Part shown: in pieces, positions 49,411 to 63,545 of the stretch
How the letters are laid out: each line of letters begins with the position of its first letter
Position numbering within the stretch: position 1 is the first letter of the stretch
DNA from: Chlorops oryzae
Lineage: Eukaryota > Arthropoda > Insecta > Diptera > Chloropidae
DNA: 64,000 nt
Assembly: GCA_020466095.1 (NCBI GenBank)
Contig: CM035807.1
Span: forward strand, 14,052,094-14,116,093
Reading direction: 5' to 3'
Notes under the pieces: model-generated
Told to the model about the DNA's origin: nothing
What the model saw: the letters and a program-made list of their open reading frames with translations, nothing else
Databases searched by the model: none
Position numbers and translations under genes: made by a program

Positions 49411-52400
49411 AACAAGGCTGCCAGAAAATTTGTGTAATAAATCGCCAACCGAAACATCGCCAAAAACCGCCAAACTGGCGAACTAATAGCCAACATTTAC
49501 ATCACAGCTCATCGAACATTCGTGCTCGAACCAAAATGTTCGCCCGAACATTCGCGCACGAATAGAAACGTGCGCCCGAATATCGATAGATAATGAAGCC
49601 CAACTCTTCAGAGGCGAAATTTGCTGTTCTATTTTGAAAATGTGCTGAAAATCAGTACACGATTAAAAAATAAGACAATCTAAAATTAAATCTTGGATCG
49701 GTCCTTTGCGAGCATAAATCTCCAATCCCAATGGATTTTGTACTCCTTTTTAGCATCGCATGTCCTTACGGGCGAGTAATACTTTTGAGCTTCTAATGGA
49801 GATCAGACAGTTGACTTCTTTTCGACCTCGAAATGGGGGACAAGGTTATTACTCCTTCACAGGCTCGATTTAGCAATTAATCTATATATTTTGTACTGTG
49901 CTTGCAAAAATATTTGCAGCTTTACTTGAGCGCTTATGGCTTCGGTAATACAAAAGAACATTTTAAAATGTTTTATTGATAATTAATTTATTCTAACAGT
50001 AAATTGAAACATAATGCTCTTCTAAGCTTGAAATTTCCAAGAGAAACCATTACGTTCTTATCTGTCTTATATGACATACGGTTACATTTAAAATATAAGG
50101 AAACATGAATAAAAACATTTTTTACCCCTTTTAGACCTTTATCAAAATAATAACAACGTAGTTAACAACCAATGTTGCATAATAATGCTGCCATTCTTGA
50201 AAGGTACTATTTTTAGCACAAAGAATTCATTAAAATCAACATTATAATGAAATAAAAAAACGATAATTACTTAATTTCAACATTCCAAGAAGAATTCGTC
50301 TTTGAATAACTAAACGAAATTGATTTCAATAATGGTTTGTAAAATCCAACTTTCATATTTACACTCTGGGCCAAGTTCGGCAGCATAAACAATCGAAGCC
50401 CTCAATAACGTTGCCATACATAATAAAAATCTGCTAGACTCTCCGGATTATTGACGAGTTTTGTGCTAACGATTTGAAATCACGGCAAAAAGGATAAACA
50501 GAACATTTGAATATCCATCTTAAGTTAACAGAAGTTTTTCTTCTGAGTTGACAGAATTTTTGTATATAAATATTAATGTATTGTCGGATCAGACGTATGG
50601 AAGATATTTCGAAAACATTTCAATTAAATTCATTATAAAGAGAGGTAAGCACAATTTTTTACCGGAATATATCTTTAATTTTTTCCACTGTTGCACTACA
50701 TCTTTTTTTCCTGCGTCAAACACGACACTCACCATATTTTTTGAACATACACGTTCCATGAAGAGAATTTTTCTCTGATGTAGAGATTTTAGCGGATTTT
50801 CGAAGAAACGAATTTTCTGGCCACACTGTACCTCAGTCGAGCCGCCATATTGAGTTGGCTATCGCTGTCAAAATTTGCAATTAGCGAAAATTCGATTTTT
50901 AAACTTACATCGCATTGAAAAGGACGTAAAAATATGTGGTATTGTAATTTAAAACAATAGATTCATAAATGGCAATAAAATTTCAAGTGCAGCGGATGTT
51001 TTTAAAGCGAAATAAAGTGCATTCGCAATTGAACTGAATCAAGTTGTGTTGTTGTAGGAACGTGAAAAACAAAATTTTTGTATGAGATTTTGAATCACCG
51101 AAGCAGCGTCGTGTGTTGGCTAAAATTCACTTCGGCAATATATACAAAGCGTTATGTGCGTGAACGTAAAAAGAATTTTTCAAATTTAATTGTATAATTA
51201 TTAAGATAATTGGAAACGCTTTGCGGCGGAATGTATTATTTGAAGTGAATACGTGCGTTTGTATGTTTGATGCTTACATGCCCTTTGTGTATTATGTATA
51301 CATATATATATGTGCAATTGAGGTGTATATGTACACATTTCGTGCTAATCGATTTTTATGGAGATAGCGCCAGAGCTGCCATTGTGCCACTGTGAAAATT
51401 GTTATACAGATGGCAACCCGACCCTGGAAGCGTATCTTTGTTTTATTTTTGTTTTGTACATATTTTCATTTTTTTTTTTAGCGTTCTTTTGAAATCATTT
51501 GAAAATGTTAAAGCTTCGTGTTTAATCCCTTCAAACGGTGATCTTTTTTTTTTCTCTCTTTTGTTTCACAATTTCTATTTTAGGTGTTATGGAGTTTGAA
51601 GTTCAAAAGCAAAAATGTCCAAATTCTAGTTATTTCCCATACATCGCAAGTCACATGTTACGAAATCATCAAAAACTTGTATGAGATGTTAATGACTTGT
51701 TTTTATAGTTTTTTAATGCGTTCGTGAATCTTCAAGGAACGGTTAAGTGTGTGAGTCTACAGTTGAGGAACACAATTTTCGGATAAACTTCTTAGCTAGA
51801 TTGATCCTTGAAATAAATATGAATTGTTGTCATTTTTTTTTATCATTAAAATGTCTTTTGACCACGATTGTAGCGTAATATAGACATTCACATAACTCAG
51901 ATGCAGATTTATCAAAAAAACTTTTTAGCAGAAACGTTGAAGCATTTATTTATAACGAATACGAATCCAATCTAATCGATTGTTGCCCGTTTATCTCCAA
52001 AAATTGATATTGAAACGAATTTGTTGCGAATATATGCACATTCTGAGGCTGAATTGTTAATAGTTATGTGACTTAACGAGATACCCCACTCAGCATGAGT
52101 AAATACCTATCAAATTTATCTCCATATAAATTAATTTCGTTTCGATGAAATTTTTTTTATTTTTCGCATTGATTTTCAAATTGTACCTATTTACTTGATC
52201 TACTCAATCCCTTCCTCATTTCACTTAACAATATATCAAATCTTTTATGAAGGCCAAATTCTCATGTTATAAGTTGGAAAGAAAATCTTATTTACCTATT
52301 ATTATTTATTTTTCAATGTTTAGAATTCAATTTTGTTTACTTTTGAACAGTTCACTTCTTATTTCTATTTAAATTATATAAAACAGTAAATCAAATAAGC

Positions 52401-54293
52401 GTCATCAAGTCGTTTTGTTTGTAAATAGAATTTTTTTTTTTTTTTTGTGATTATATCTCTTTCTTATTTTCGGTAGGTATTCATGAAATGAAAATGTGTA
52501 CCTATTAAATGTACATGCATACATATAGACAGTTTTTAAAAGAAAATTTTAATTTTCGATAGTCTATATCGAATACACTTTGCGCTATCATCAATTACAG
52601 TTTAAAATTATGAACTTTTCAAAATATATTTCAAAAAAACAATCTTCTTTGAATGAAGGAAATGCAACAGTGTCTAGGATAACCCGGCATTTCCGTAGTA
52701 AAACGCATCAGCGAAATAAAAATTCCCGCAAAAATAGGCCGAAATTCGTTTTTGACCAGTTTTTCTTTTCTTTCGCTCACATTTTAGCTTAACGTGCCGT
52801 GCCATAGGTACTCGTATTTTGGTATGTTCGGGCGATGTGACGACGTCACAGCATGCGCAATAATGTCAGTATTTGAATGGAATATACATTAGCATTTATC
52901 TACATATTATTGTGCATAAGTATACAAATTCAACATGCTTGTGTGTTTGGCTATGTGTTGCGTTTGTGTTTGTGTTTGTCCGTTCGTAGTACGCGTCAAA
53001 AGCTTTCACATTTCATTCATGTTTGGCAGACTGAACACAGAAGAAAACACAAAACACAAAATGCCTACATATACTAGGTATGTAAAAAGAAATGAATGTT
53101 TGCTGGTTTCTTATAAACAAAAAGTAACGTACGTTAAAATGTGAGCTTTAATAACACAAAAACAACGGCCGAATTCACCACCAAACTGCTTAATGAATAT
53201 TAAAATAATAATTAATATTAACACCTTCAATTTAAAAAGTTGTTGTCTTTTTTGGCCTTCACCAAAACTTCGATTTTGACAGTTTTAAAAAGTGGCATCA
53301 CTTGAAAATATTTGAATTAAAAATAACCTTTTTGTAAATAAAAATGGAGAGAACGAAAAAGATATCGTCCAAAGAAGTGGGCTTTTTTGCTTGAAACGAA
53401 AATGTTTTAGATGAATTACTTTTTCTACCAAAAAATTGTTTTCAGCTTCACTTACAGCCGAATCCATTTTCACAAAAAATTGAAAAAATTTTGCGTAAAT
53501 TTACAAGTGAGCGCATTAATAAATATTTCAATCACTCGTTAGGTACTTTAAAAATTTGTTGAATATTTAGCCCATGTACTCTGAAAGTGGTGTAACTCCA
53601 TTTTTCTATTTTCGTGTTCTGAGCGGCTTTGAGGGAAAATTGAAGGCCGTGGGTTAATTTAGTTGTTGGATTCGTGTTAAGGTACCAATGCTAAAGACTT
53701 CTCAATTTTTCTGGGTGGTGGCGGGTGCTGCGTAATAGACATACACCACTTAATATCTCGAAATAGAAAAACACCACTTTCAAAGGAAACGGTCCGTTTG
53801 TTAAATTAACTTAAGTGGTGAAAAGAAGAATGTAATAATGTTGTTTATATATTCATTAAACATTTCGTTGAATTCGGCCGTAAGTCGCAAAATTTACAGC
53901 ATTTAGTGAACAGAATTTCTTAATGTTGTTTTTTTTTTTTTTTTATAGATTTTCTATTTCCCTGGATAAAAAAAATTTGGAAACATGTGAAAAATGCTTT
54001 TTGCATATTTTTGCCAATAGTTTGGAATAATAACTTGTGCGTGTGAGTGTGTGTATGTGTATCTTTGGGGAAAACACTTTTCGGTGTAGGTATAATAAAT
54101 TAAAAAAATAAATATAAAAACATTCATAAATTGCCCTTTTTTAGGCTGGAAAATACGTTAAAGCACTAAAAATAACTTCAGTTGTTTGATAGTGAAAGAA
54201 AACGACAACAGCACCAACATTTGAAATCTCCAAGACGACGTGGTCAATTATTTCGAAACCCCCAGTCCAAAGTACTCCTAACATTAATCCAAG
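49411..54293. other. Divergent region between PIG-H and falafel
   Basis: About 4.9 kb without a supported coding gene. A splice acceptor (CCCTTTTTTTAG ending at 54144) precedes the falafel ATG, so at least one non-coding first exon must lie upstream, perhaps around 50800-51300 where the DNA is less AT-rich. The 52940-52990 stretch is GTGT-rich. The remaining ORFs are short and have no features. Confidence 0.5.
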
Positions 54294-57200
54294 ATGACTA
54301 CAGATACCCGCCGACGTGTTAAATTGTATGCGCTGAACGCTGAGCGGCAGTGGGATGATCGCGGCACAGGGCATGTTTCATCAAACTATGTGGACAGACT
54401 AAAAGGTTAGTAAATCCGAAACAAATACATTCATTTAAATATACCTATATATATATATATATGTATGAAATAAAAATTATTGTAGGAATTTCGCTGTTGG
54501 TGCGCGCCGAATCAGACGGTTCTTTATTGCTAGAAAGTAAAATACAACCCGATACGGCGTATCAGAAACAGCAAGACACACTAATCGTTTGGTCAGAAGG
54601 TGATAACTTCGATTTGGCTTTAAGCTTCCAAGAGAAGGCTGGTTGCGACGAAATATGGGAGAAAATATGTCAAGTAAGTTTCTAAAATTTTTATTTAGAT
54701 ATTCATCAAATTCTTCCATCACCCCATTCAAGCTTATGATTCCAAATGTTTCAAAATCAAAGCTTTCGAAAATTCGTACATAAATTTAAATCCAAATAAA
54801 ATTCTTTAATCGGCATACACTTATGTAATATGTAGTGCATAAGCGCGGGTATTTTTAAGGCGTAAAAACTCTACGACTATATCCCATTTTTTTTAGGTAC
54901 AAGGAAAAGATCCCTCCGTTGAAATAACACAGGATATTGTTGAAGAATCCGAAGATGAACGTTTTGAAGATATGTCAGATACAGCACCACCCATTGAATT
55001 GCCACCATGTGAATTGGCACGTCTCGAAGATATATCGGAAACAATACAGAATTGCCTAACAACTCCGTTACGAAGGGAAAAACTTTCAATGGCACTGGAA
55101 TCAGAGAACTATATAAAAAAGCTATTGAATCTATTTCGTGTGTGCGAGGATCTTGACAATACCGAAGGACTACATCATCTATTTGAAATCTTTAAAAACA
55201 TTTTCCTATTAAATAAGAACGCATTATTCGAGATTATGTTCGCCGAGGATACAATATTCGATGTTGTCGGCTGTTTAGAATACGATCCAAGTGCCACACA
55301 ACCCAAAAAGCATAGACAGTATTTAAAACAATGGGCAAAGTTCCGGGAAGCAGTGCCTATAAAGAATCAAGATCTGCTTGCTAAAATCCATCAAACGTTC
55401 CGTGTACAATATATTCAAGATATAATATTACCAACGCCATCGGTCTTTGTCGAAGATAATATGCTAAGTACACTTTCCAGTTTTATATTCTTCAATAAGG
55501 TTGAAATTGTCACACTGATACAAGAGGATGAACGTTTTCTGGTCGATATGTTCACGCTTCTAACAGATACCAGTACCAGTGATGCAAAAAGACGTGATAT
55601 TGTATTGTTTTTGAAGGAATTCTGCAATTATGCACAAAATTTGCAACCCCAAGGAAAGGATTCTTTTTATAAAACATTAACTTGTCTGGGCATTCTACAA
55701 GCATTGGAAATAACACTCATGATGAAGGATCGAAAAACGAAATCAGCCTCAATTGATATACTTACAGCGATAGTTGAGTTTTCACCTTTGGTCGTAAGAA
55801 ATTACACGCTCCAACAACTAAACAGAACTGAAGGGGTGAGTAGTCCATTATGTTATGAATTTCATCTTCCATTAGGAAAATAGTTATTCAATTAGTGGGA
55901 CTTTTTTTTTCATAGTTGATTAAATAGTAAATAGATTGTTTGCTTATAAGAATTAATATTATTATTTTTTCTTTTAATTTTTAGTGAGTATTACTTATTG
56001 TCTTTAGTTATTTTTTTCAGTGCCCATATCCAAGCAAATTTATAAAAAAAAATTTTTTTTTTTTTTTCATTTTCATTTATGAAAACGAATTTAGCCTCTT
56101 CCACAGGATCGAATGTTAATAAATATTGCCATCGAACAAATGCTGACTGATTCTGAACCAGAGCTGGGTGCCGCGGTGCAATTGATGGGCATAATAAAAA
56201 TATTATTAGAACCGGAAAATATGCTTACAGAAAAAGGAGACTTCTTAAATTTCTTCTATAAACATAGCATACAAACTTTAATTGGTAATTTAACTCGATT
56301 GAAATTTGATTTATATGAAATGCACAAGTGTAAAATTTTCTAATTAACTGATTGCAGCTCCATTACTCCTTAATACCACCGGTGATCGTCCACAAAGTGA
56401 AGATTATCAAACCGCACAATTGTTAGGCATAGTCTTGGATATACTCTCCTTCTGTGTGGAGCATCATACTTATCATATTAAGAACTTTATAATACAAAAA
56501 GATCTGCTTAAGAGAATTCTTGTGCTAATGAAAAGCACACATACGTTCCTGGTACTCGGCGCGCTTAGGCTTTTAAGAAAAATTGTTGCACTTAAAGACG
56601 AGTTGTATAATAGGTAAGTAGTTTTAAACCACTAGTATAGACAGAAAGGTGATGCCAAACAGCGGAAAGATAAAATCAAACTAAATTAATGTTAAGCGGG
56701 GGATTATCTTGTGTTGCCTTAAGTCGTTATCTGCCTAAGGGGCTTAACACGACTGCACTGATTGCCTACGCAGTTGAATACGACTGGGGTCGCCGCTTTC
56801 ATGCTCAGCGTACCAATTTTTTATCGCATGCAAGGATGTAGCCACAATCAAGATTCGTTGCCATCCTCTTCTCATCAAAAACTACAGCCCTAGCGAGACT
56901 GGGATTGGGAGCCTCTCAAAGACCAGGCACGACTAAATTTTCGGTGGGACTCCTAGTCCCCGCTGTACCACATGGTTAACCATTCGTACTTCGCCACACA
57001 TAAGGGTAAACAATATAATACTAGGTTTTCCTATACCCAATCATTTGAACTGTTCAATGAGGGATTTAAAAACATGATGGGTCCCGATCGTTTTAATGTA
57101 AAATGAGAAAAATGTGAGTGGTTCAGAAAACATAAATCAAATAAAGTCGCCAGATTTATTGTCTCTAATATGTATTTGATTGTTTCTTACGCTGTCTAAC

Positions 57201-59391
57201 TGTTGGTAACAGCAATGCCTAAGTTAAGGCAATGAAAAATATTTAAGTAAAATAAAGAAACGCAGAATGGCATCATCTTGATCTCATGTTCTTGAAATCA
57301 AAAATCTTTACTTACCCGAAAATCTAATTTTTATCCGAACTTTCTCGCAGGCACATAGTTAAGGGTAACCTTTTTACACCAGTTGTTGACGCATTCATTA
57401 GAAATAATGGCAGGTATAATTTACTCGAATCCGCTATTCTGGAATTGTTCGAGTTTGTAAAACTCGAAGATATTAAAACGTTATGCGTCTACTTCGTGGA
57501 GAATTTCAGCAAAATATTTGATGAAATCGAATATGTACAAACGTTTAAATACTTAAAGAATCGTTACGATCAGTACCAGGATCGTATAAAAGATCGCGAT
57601 AAGATGTCATTGGATTCGTAAGTAGAATGTTTTTTTTTTTTTTTTTTTTCACTTTTCCATTCATTTTCTTCTTGAGCTTACACATAAATTTATGCCACTC
57701 TTTCGTATAGTGGCATACCCATAATAAGAGGTAGCCGATTCCGTCGTGACCAACGGCAAATGGAAGAGGAAGAAGAGATGTGGTTCAATGAGGACGAAGA
57801 TTTTGTAGAAGAACTTGATACTTATAACAGTGTCATGAAATGTGAGTAAATCAGTCGAGTTTTCGTACTGAGTTTATATATCATTTTTGAATTCTATTTT
57901 TTTTTTTTAGCTGTCACCGAGAAAAACGGCCCAACCCAGTCTTCGCAAGCACAACAACAACCGCTGTTACAGAAATCTGCTCAACAATCGCCTCCGCATT
58001 CTACTACAACAACAACAACAACAACCACAACCGGCATTGGCAACAATAGCAGCCATAACACAACAACTGCAACGACGACAACATCAACGATTTCTCCAAC
58101 CGGGGTCGGTGGTGGAGGCGGTAGTAGTAGCAGTAGCGGTAGCGCAACTTGTTCTGGCACTGGTACTGATACATCAACATCAGCATCGGCCTCAAGCGAA
58201 CAAACGCAGTCCGTGCAGCAACAACAATCGATACAAAATTTACAACAGCAGCAACAGCAACAATTGAATTTAAATAGTACATTAGTTGCCGCAGCCGCAG
58301 CAGCTGCTGTCGGTGTCGCTGCAGCCACATCAAATGCCGCCCAATTAGAAGCACAACAGCAGCAGACTCTACAGGCCGAAAAGCAAGAGCAACCACTCGC
58401 GACTGCATCATCTTCGTCGCCATCGCCGTCGTCATCAGTCGCTGGATATAATGCAGCTGGCTCTTCAGCATCTTCGTCAGCCTCGCCTTCGAACTCTTCA
58501 CAACAGCCTGTTGGAGCATCACAAACGTCACCACTACTTGCGGATTCAGCGACAGCGGCGGCTGTTGCTGCCTCGCAGCTTTTGACCTCGATTGCTTCGA
58601 GCGATGCTGTCGCAGCCGTGGCTGCCGCAGCTGTTGCCGCAGTAGCGGCTGCGTCATCGGCAGCAAGTTCATCCAATGTGAATGCTGTTGATGAAAAAAC
58701 CATACCCTTGAGTGTAAAACAAAACAACGAAGTTGAAAAAACTGCTTCCGAAAGTAAAGATGCTATCGTCAATGCTGAAAGTATTTTAAAGAAGGTAAGA
58801 ACGATCCATTTGTATGACATTTTGTATTTTGTTTTAAAAATTTCAGCCACTTTAGTTCCTAATTGGAACAATGGCGAATGAAATTTAAAGAACACTACCA
58901 GGACATTACTTAGTAAGGAATAAGTTTAACACTATCAATTATGTTTTCTTTTTAAGAAGTTCTTTTAGTTCAGTGCAACTCTTCATTACTTCTTGATATA
59001 TTTGTTTATGTATAAGAGCAGATTCCTTCGATATTACGATATTTACAATCCAAAAATTCAACGACAAGTTGGCTTCATCCTCATCTGTTCTATTGCTGAT
59101 TTCTACAAACAAATTCACCACCAAATTCAATAAATTACAAATACATACCTAAATCTTTGATTGGAAGATCTGCTATGTTAAAAAAAAAAAAAAAAAAAAA
59201 AACAATGGGAAACATTCGATTCATCAATCGGATATAAACCATAGTTCCTTTGTTAGCAGCTTGGCACTAAAATTAAATACTCTGTTTTCATATAGGGTCT
59301 GGTGGATTACGAAAGTGATTCCGGTGATGAAGATGATTACGAAGAAGATTATGAGGACACGCCACATCAGAAAAAAGCCCGTTTGGTATAG
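54294..59391 (+). CDS. flfl: falafel, protein phosphatase 4 regulatory subunit 3, 9 exons
   Basis: Exons are 54294-54405, 54486-54673, 54897-55835, 56107-56284, 56358-56613, 57351-57617, 57711-57841, 57911-58794 and 59296-59391. They total 1016 residues with all phases matching. It directs the PP4 catalytic subunit to substrates in DNA repair, centromere function and neuroblast division. Residues 5-105 form an EVH1-like domain ([35 protein letters not shown]). About 170-360 is the SMK-1 domain ([35 protein letters not shown]), followed by ARM-type helices up to [18 protein letters not shown]. An acidic stretch ([15 protein letters not shown]) follows. Exon 8 is a 295-residue low-complexity region of Thr, Gln, Ala and Ser runs. 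The end is acidic ([15 protein letters not shown]) with a KKARL nuclear signal. Confidence 0.96.
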
Positions 59392-62300
59392 CAAAATTAT
59401 GCGAATGTCGCAAATACGGCAACAGCAGCCGCGATTGCGGCAGCTACAGCGGCGCAAACAATTTTCAAAACATTCGCAACAACCATGTCCTCATCCCATC
59501 ATCATTATCAACGTAATAACTTCAACGGAAGCAGCAGCAGCAACAAGAATAATAATAACAACAACAACAACAACAACAGCAGCATCAGCATTAGTAGAAA
59601 AAACAATTCAAATAACGTCAATAAAAACCATAAACATTTTTAAGCATAAAGAGACCCCCAAAAAATATAAAAATCATGTACGAACAACTAACAACAAAAC
59701 AAATTAAATGGAACTTTTTAGACTAAAAAAAATATAAATTTAAATATATTTAATTAAAATGTTTACTTTACTATAAAGAAAAAAATTATAAAGAAAAAAA
59801 TTTGGATAAGAAGAAAACTACGAGTAAAGTCATTCGTACTAAGCGTTCATACAATTTGGTAATTGTTAATACAACAGTCAACATCAAATACATGTAAAAT
59901 ATTTATAAAACAAAAAAAAAAAAGAAAAAAATCATTTAAAAATTAATTCGAAATTGATATCAAAAGAGGCGTGTTTTAGAATTCATTCATATTTTTTTTT
60001 TTTTTTTGTTGAAGCACCAAAGCGATGGTGGTACATTCCGGGAATCGACCGAAGAACGTGCAATTAAAGACGCCGAAGTAATAGATTTTGGAAAAAAAAT
60101 TTTATTGCGCCTCCGGAACTCATTCTATGGACTAAAGTCCATTATACATGATACTTCAGATTATGTGGCTTTTTTTGTTTTTTTACATTATCAACGTACG
60201 GCTTCACGTTCAAACCACAAGTCTTAAGCTTAAAATACCTTTTAAATTGCTGGCAGTTCCTTTTTAATTAATCAATTTCGATTTCATTAAAGTTTTTGGC
60301 ACTCATCATACAGGCTTTAGAAATGTAACTGTTGTTGCATCTCTTTTGAACCAGTCGATCTTGGGAATATTTTTGAAGGATATTATATTTGAATCTGGAG
60401 TGACGTTTATCTTAGGCTTTATTTATTTTACTGCTGAATACCCTAAGAATTTCTCTTTTGCTCATCACTTGAACAAACTATTGCTGCAGTACAATTAATA
60501 AACATTGTTTTTTTTTTTTGTGTATTGTACATAGCCAAATTGAAGATTTGTATATCCCAAAAAAATTTGAATGGAAATCAATGTTAAAAGTATACAAAAA
60601 ACAAAAACCCATTAATACATAATTGAAAATTTTTGAGGCGTACATATGAATGTTAATTGTAGAACTATATATACCAATAATAACACAAACATCGTGCGGA
60701 TTCACTTTCATATAAAAAATTATGAACATTGATTATTTTATACAGAAAATGAAAAGATATTTTTAAATTTTATTTATATAAAAAGTAAATAATTGTAAAA
60801 ACTACAAATAAAAGAAATCATTTCGTTGCACCCAACGAATCGAAACAGTTTCAAAATGAAAAAGAAATTAACAAAAAAAAAAAAATTCAAAATTGCAGCT
60901 TAAATGTTAATTTAATTGTTAAAAGAAAAAAAAAAAAAACAACAAGGAGTTAAACAAAACATTTCTAGCATTTATACATACCTATGATTTGCTGAAAAAA
61001 AAAAAAAAATTCAGTACGTATGCTTAAAAAACTTTGTATGAATATTAATAGTGTTTTTAAAAGAGCAAAATCCATCATATCCATCACGAAAGAAACAGAT
61101 TTGAAAACGAACCATTCTTTTGATCAAACTACGACTTGATTGAGCGTTGGAATAACGGTATTATACTTATATATTTTCTCTTATCTGAATGGAAATCCAA
61201 TTTTAACCCTTTGACTTTTGAAATTGCAATGATGTGTTACTATTTAATGAACGGCGCTGAAAAAAAAATTTAAAAATGTTGGCTATAGGATATCACTGCG
61301 AAGCTGGTGGTAGCGAAAGAGTTAATGTCAATGAAGCCTAAATGACCGAAAAGTCGAATGTTGCTAATGTCATCGTTTTTTTTTTAAGGAGATTTAATTG
61401 AATTCAATTTTTGCATATTAAGTAGGATCTCGTTTTTACTTTTAACTACACTGAGAATACTGATTTTATTCTTGAACTAAATGACAGAATGGCAATAAGC
61501 TGTTTAAATTTGTAGTCGGACAAATACAAGTTGTATAAGCTTGTTAAAAATTTTCTAAATTATTTTTTACCGCATGATCAAACTAATAAATCCAATAAAT
61601 ATTATTGTAATTCGAAATGCTTTCGCTCCCAACAGTTTCAATGGAATAAAAAAAATGTGATTTAACCCGCCTCTTAAATTGTCATTGTGCAGCGCCTTTC
61701 TTTGGACTAGCAGCAGAGAAAAATAAAACGTAATTTTACAATTTAAAAGGTTAAAAGAATATATAATTAATTAATTAAATTGCACTTTTTTTTTGGTTCA
61801 TATATTTGTCTTATTTGGCGTGCCTTTTTTTTTTTTTACTTTGTGTGACACCACCCATCATTTCTCAGAGTAATCTCTCTCTTGTAGCAATTTTTTTCTT
61901 TCCCGTCTTCCATTTGAAAAATTTTATTTTTTTTTTTTTTAACTGCAAATAGTTTCAGTTTGAAAGCATTTATCGAGCAATGGGACCTACAAATTAACAC
62001 GAATAAATACTATTTGTTTTATTTCAATGTTGCCAATTTTTTGTAACTTTACTGTTGGTTATTTTTTCTTTACTTAAATTAAACCCGCTTAAAAATCGTT
62101 TAATTTAATAATATAATTTATAAATAACGAACAGTAGATAAGCAAAAAAAAAAAAAAAACAAAAATTATTATTAGACTATTCTTGAAAATTTTCCTTACT
62201 CATAAAGTCCACGCCTTCACCGAAGTTAAAGTTCCAAAGCATGTCCACTTATACATAATCGTAATCATCACATGTTAATTCATATTTCTTTTGAAAAAAA

Positions 62301-62870
62301 AAGGAAAGCAAAAACAAAAAAGAAATGAAAAGAAAAGAAAAGAACACTGCGAGTTTTCTTAGAAAAATGTCCTAAGATGTTATAAACAATGCTGATTGCT
62401 AATGACGTTGATCGATTGCAAACAAACAGCCAATGTTATGTTAAATATTTAAAAGAATTATTGATAGAATATTTAAGTTTAAGTTATTTTAGGCATCCTA
62501 TAATTCATATTCATATTTCAATTATTATTTTTTTAATTTTTTTTTCCCCCCTCAACAAAATGGTAAATGTGTAGCTTATTCTGTATTTTTTTTTTTTTTT
62601 TCTTTAATTAAAGTCCTTGAATATTTTATTAAATGTTTCGGTTGTAAAATAATTTAACTTAATCGCAGTTGAAACAGCTGATGAAAGGAAATGCGTGAGC
62701 GTTAACTGTCTTAAGTTCTTCCTTTTCGTTCATATGTAATTAAATTTATTTTTGTATTTATATAAGTTTATGTCTTCAAAATCTATAAAAAGTAAGTTTA
62801 TAAAACAATAAATTAAATAGTTTTAATAGATTTTAAATGAAATATACCATGGCGTTTTATTTAATAAAAT
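59392..62870 (+). other. falafel 3' UTR and AT-rich flank
   Basis: The first several hundred bases contain CAG/CAA/AAC-rich low-complexity sequence (59420-59640) that would read as Gln/Thr/Ile runs in other frames. They are followed by many AATAAA-type signals (for example near 60807). The rest is AT-rich with poly-A and poly-T runs. A possible degenerate piggyBac-like pair (TTAACCCTTTGAC at 61204, AAAGAGTTAA near 61317) is weak. Confidence 0.5.
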
Positions 62871-62879
62871 ATTATCCCT

Positions 62880-63540
62880 GGAATCTAAACCCTTTCATTG
62901 GACCAGAACCATTCTGTGGGGCTAACAATAGCTACAGAAACGACCTGATTAGGAAATGGGAGGAGAAAAGCCTAAATGAATGCTGGAGAGCCCACAAGGG
63001 CATGCGGCAGGCAAAAAGGCTCATAAGTCTCACGACCATTTGGGGCGGAAGCTACACTTAAACTGAGCAGAAACAATTGCTCGTATGCATAAAGATGAGA
63101 TCAGACCTTTTTCTCGAGTTTTTGAGCAATTGCTCAGCTTGATATGCAAGAAGAATAATTGATCTATAAGTTCCAAATTGGGTATTTAAGCTTTATCTCC
63201 ACTGACTCAAGTCAGAGATCCATCTCATTTTTATGCATACGAGCCAATATCAAGATCTATACTGAACTCTTAACGGGGCAGTGTAGACTGAAATATCACC
63301 TGAAAAAGATGGGGGTGATAAACGAAGATCTCTGTTGACTTTGCAGGTCAGAGCAGGAAACAGCAGAGCATGTTTTATGTACTTGCCCTGCTGCGGCTAG
63401 GCGCAGACTCGCCTGTCTAGGGCAAGAATAATGGTCCCTCAAGCAATTAGTCGTTTTAGTCCTTTAGAAATTCTAAGATTCTTTAATAGTCTTAAATTAT
63501 GCTAAAGGAATACGGGCTGCACAAAAGATCTTTTAGGTCG
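62880..63540 (+). pseudogene. Non-LTR retrotransposon fragment (RNase H / C-terminus)
   Basis: The first part translates to PFIGPEPFCG...IRKWEEKSLNECW...GMRQAKRLI. After an interruption the second part has LTGQCRLKYHLKKMG, followed by LCRSEQETAEHVLCTCPA. This is the pattern at the end of the pol protein of Jockey-like elements: the RNase H end, a linker and a CysCysHisCys-type motif. Stops and the MITE at 63078-63245 break it. The reverse transcriptase part is absent. Confidence 0.8.
63078..63245. mobile_element. MITE inside the retrotransposon fragment
   Basis: The left GCTCGTATGCATAAAGATGA and the right complement (TCATTTTTATGCATACGAGC) form ends of over 20 bases with one mismatch. The interruption falls between the two conserved halves of the retrotransposon protein. 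CAAT occurs at both outer edges but is shifted by one base, so the target duplication is uncertain. Non-coding. Confidence 0.75.
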
Positions 63541-63545
63541 TGGTG

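Noticed and set aside
58213..58881. A gene on its own at 58213-58881 and minus-strand frames at 57981-58895
   Set aside because: These are parts or shadows of falafel exon 8, whose repetitive codons open several frames.
59261..59707. 148-residue frame after the falafel stop
   Set aside because: It reads exon 9 in the wrong frame and continues through 3' UTR repeats.
61204..61325. piggyBac-like element (TTAACCC ... GTTAA)
   Set aside because: The inverted match is only a few imperfect bases in AT-rich DNA.
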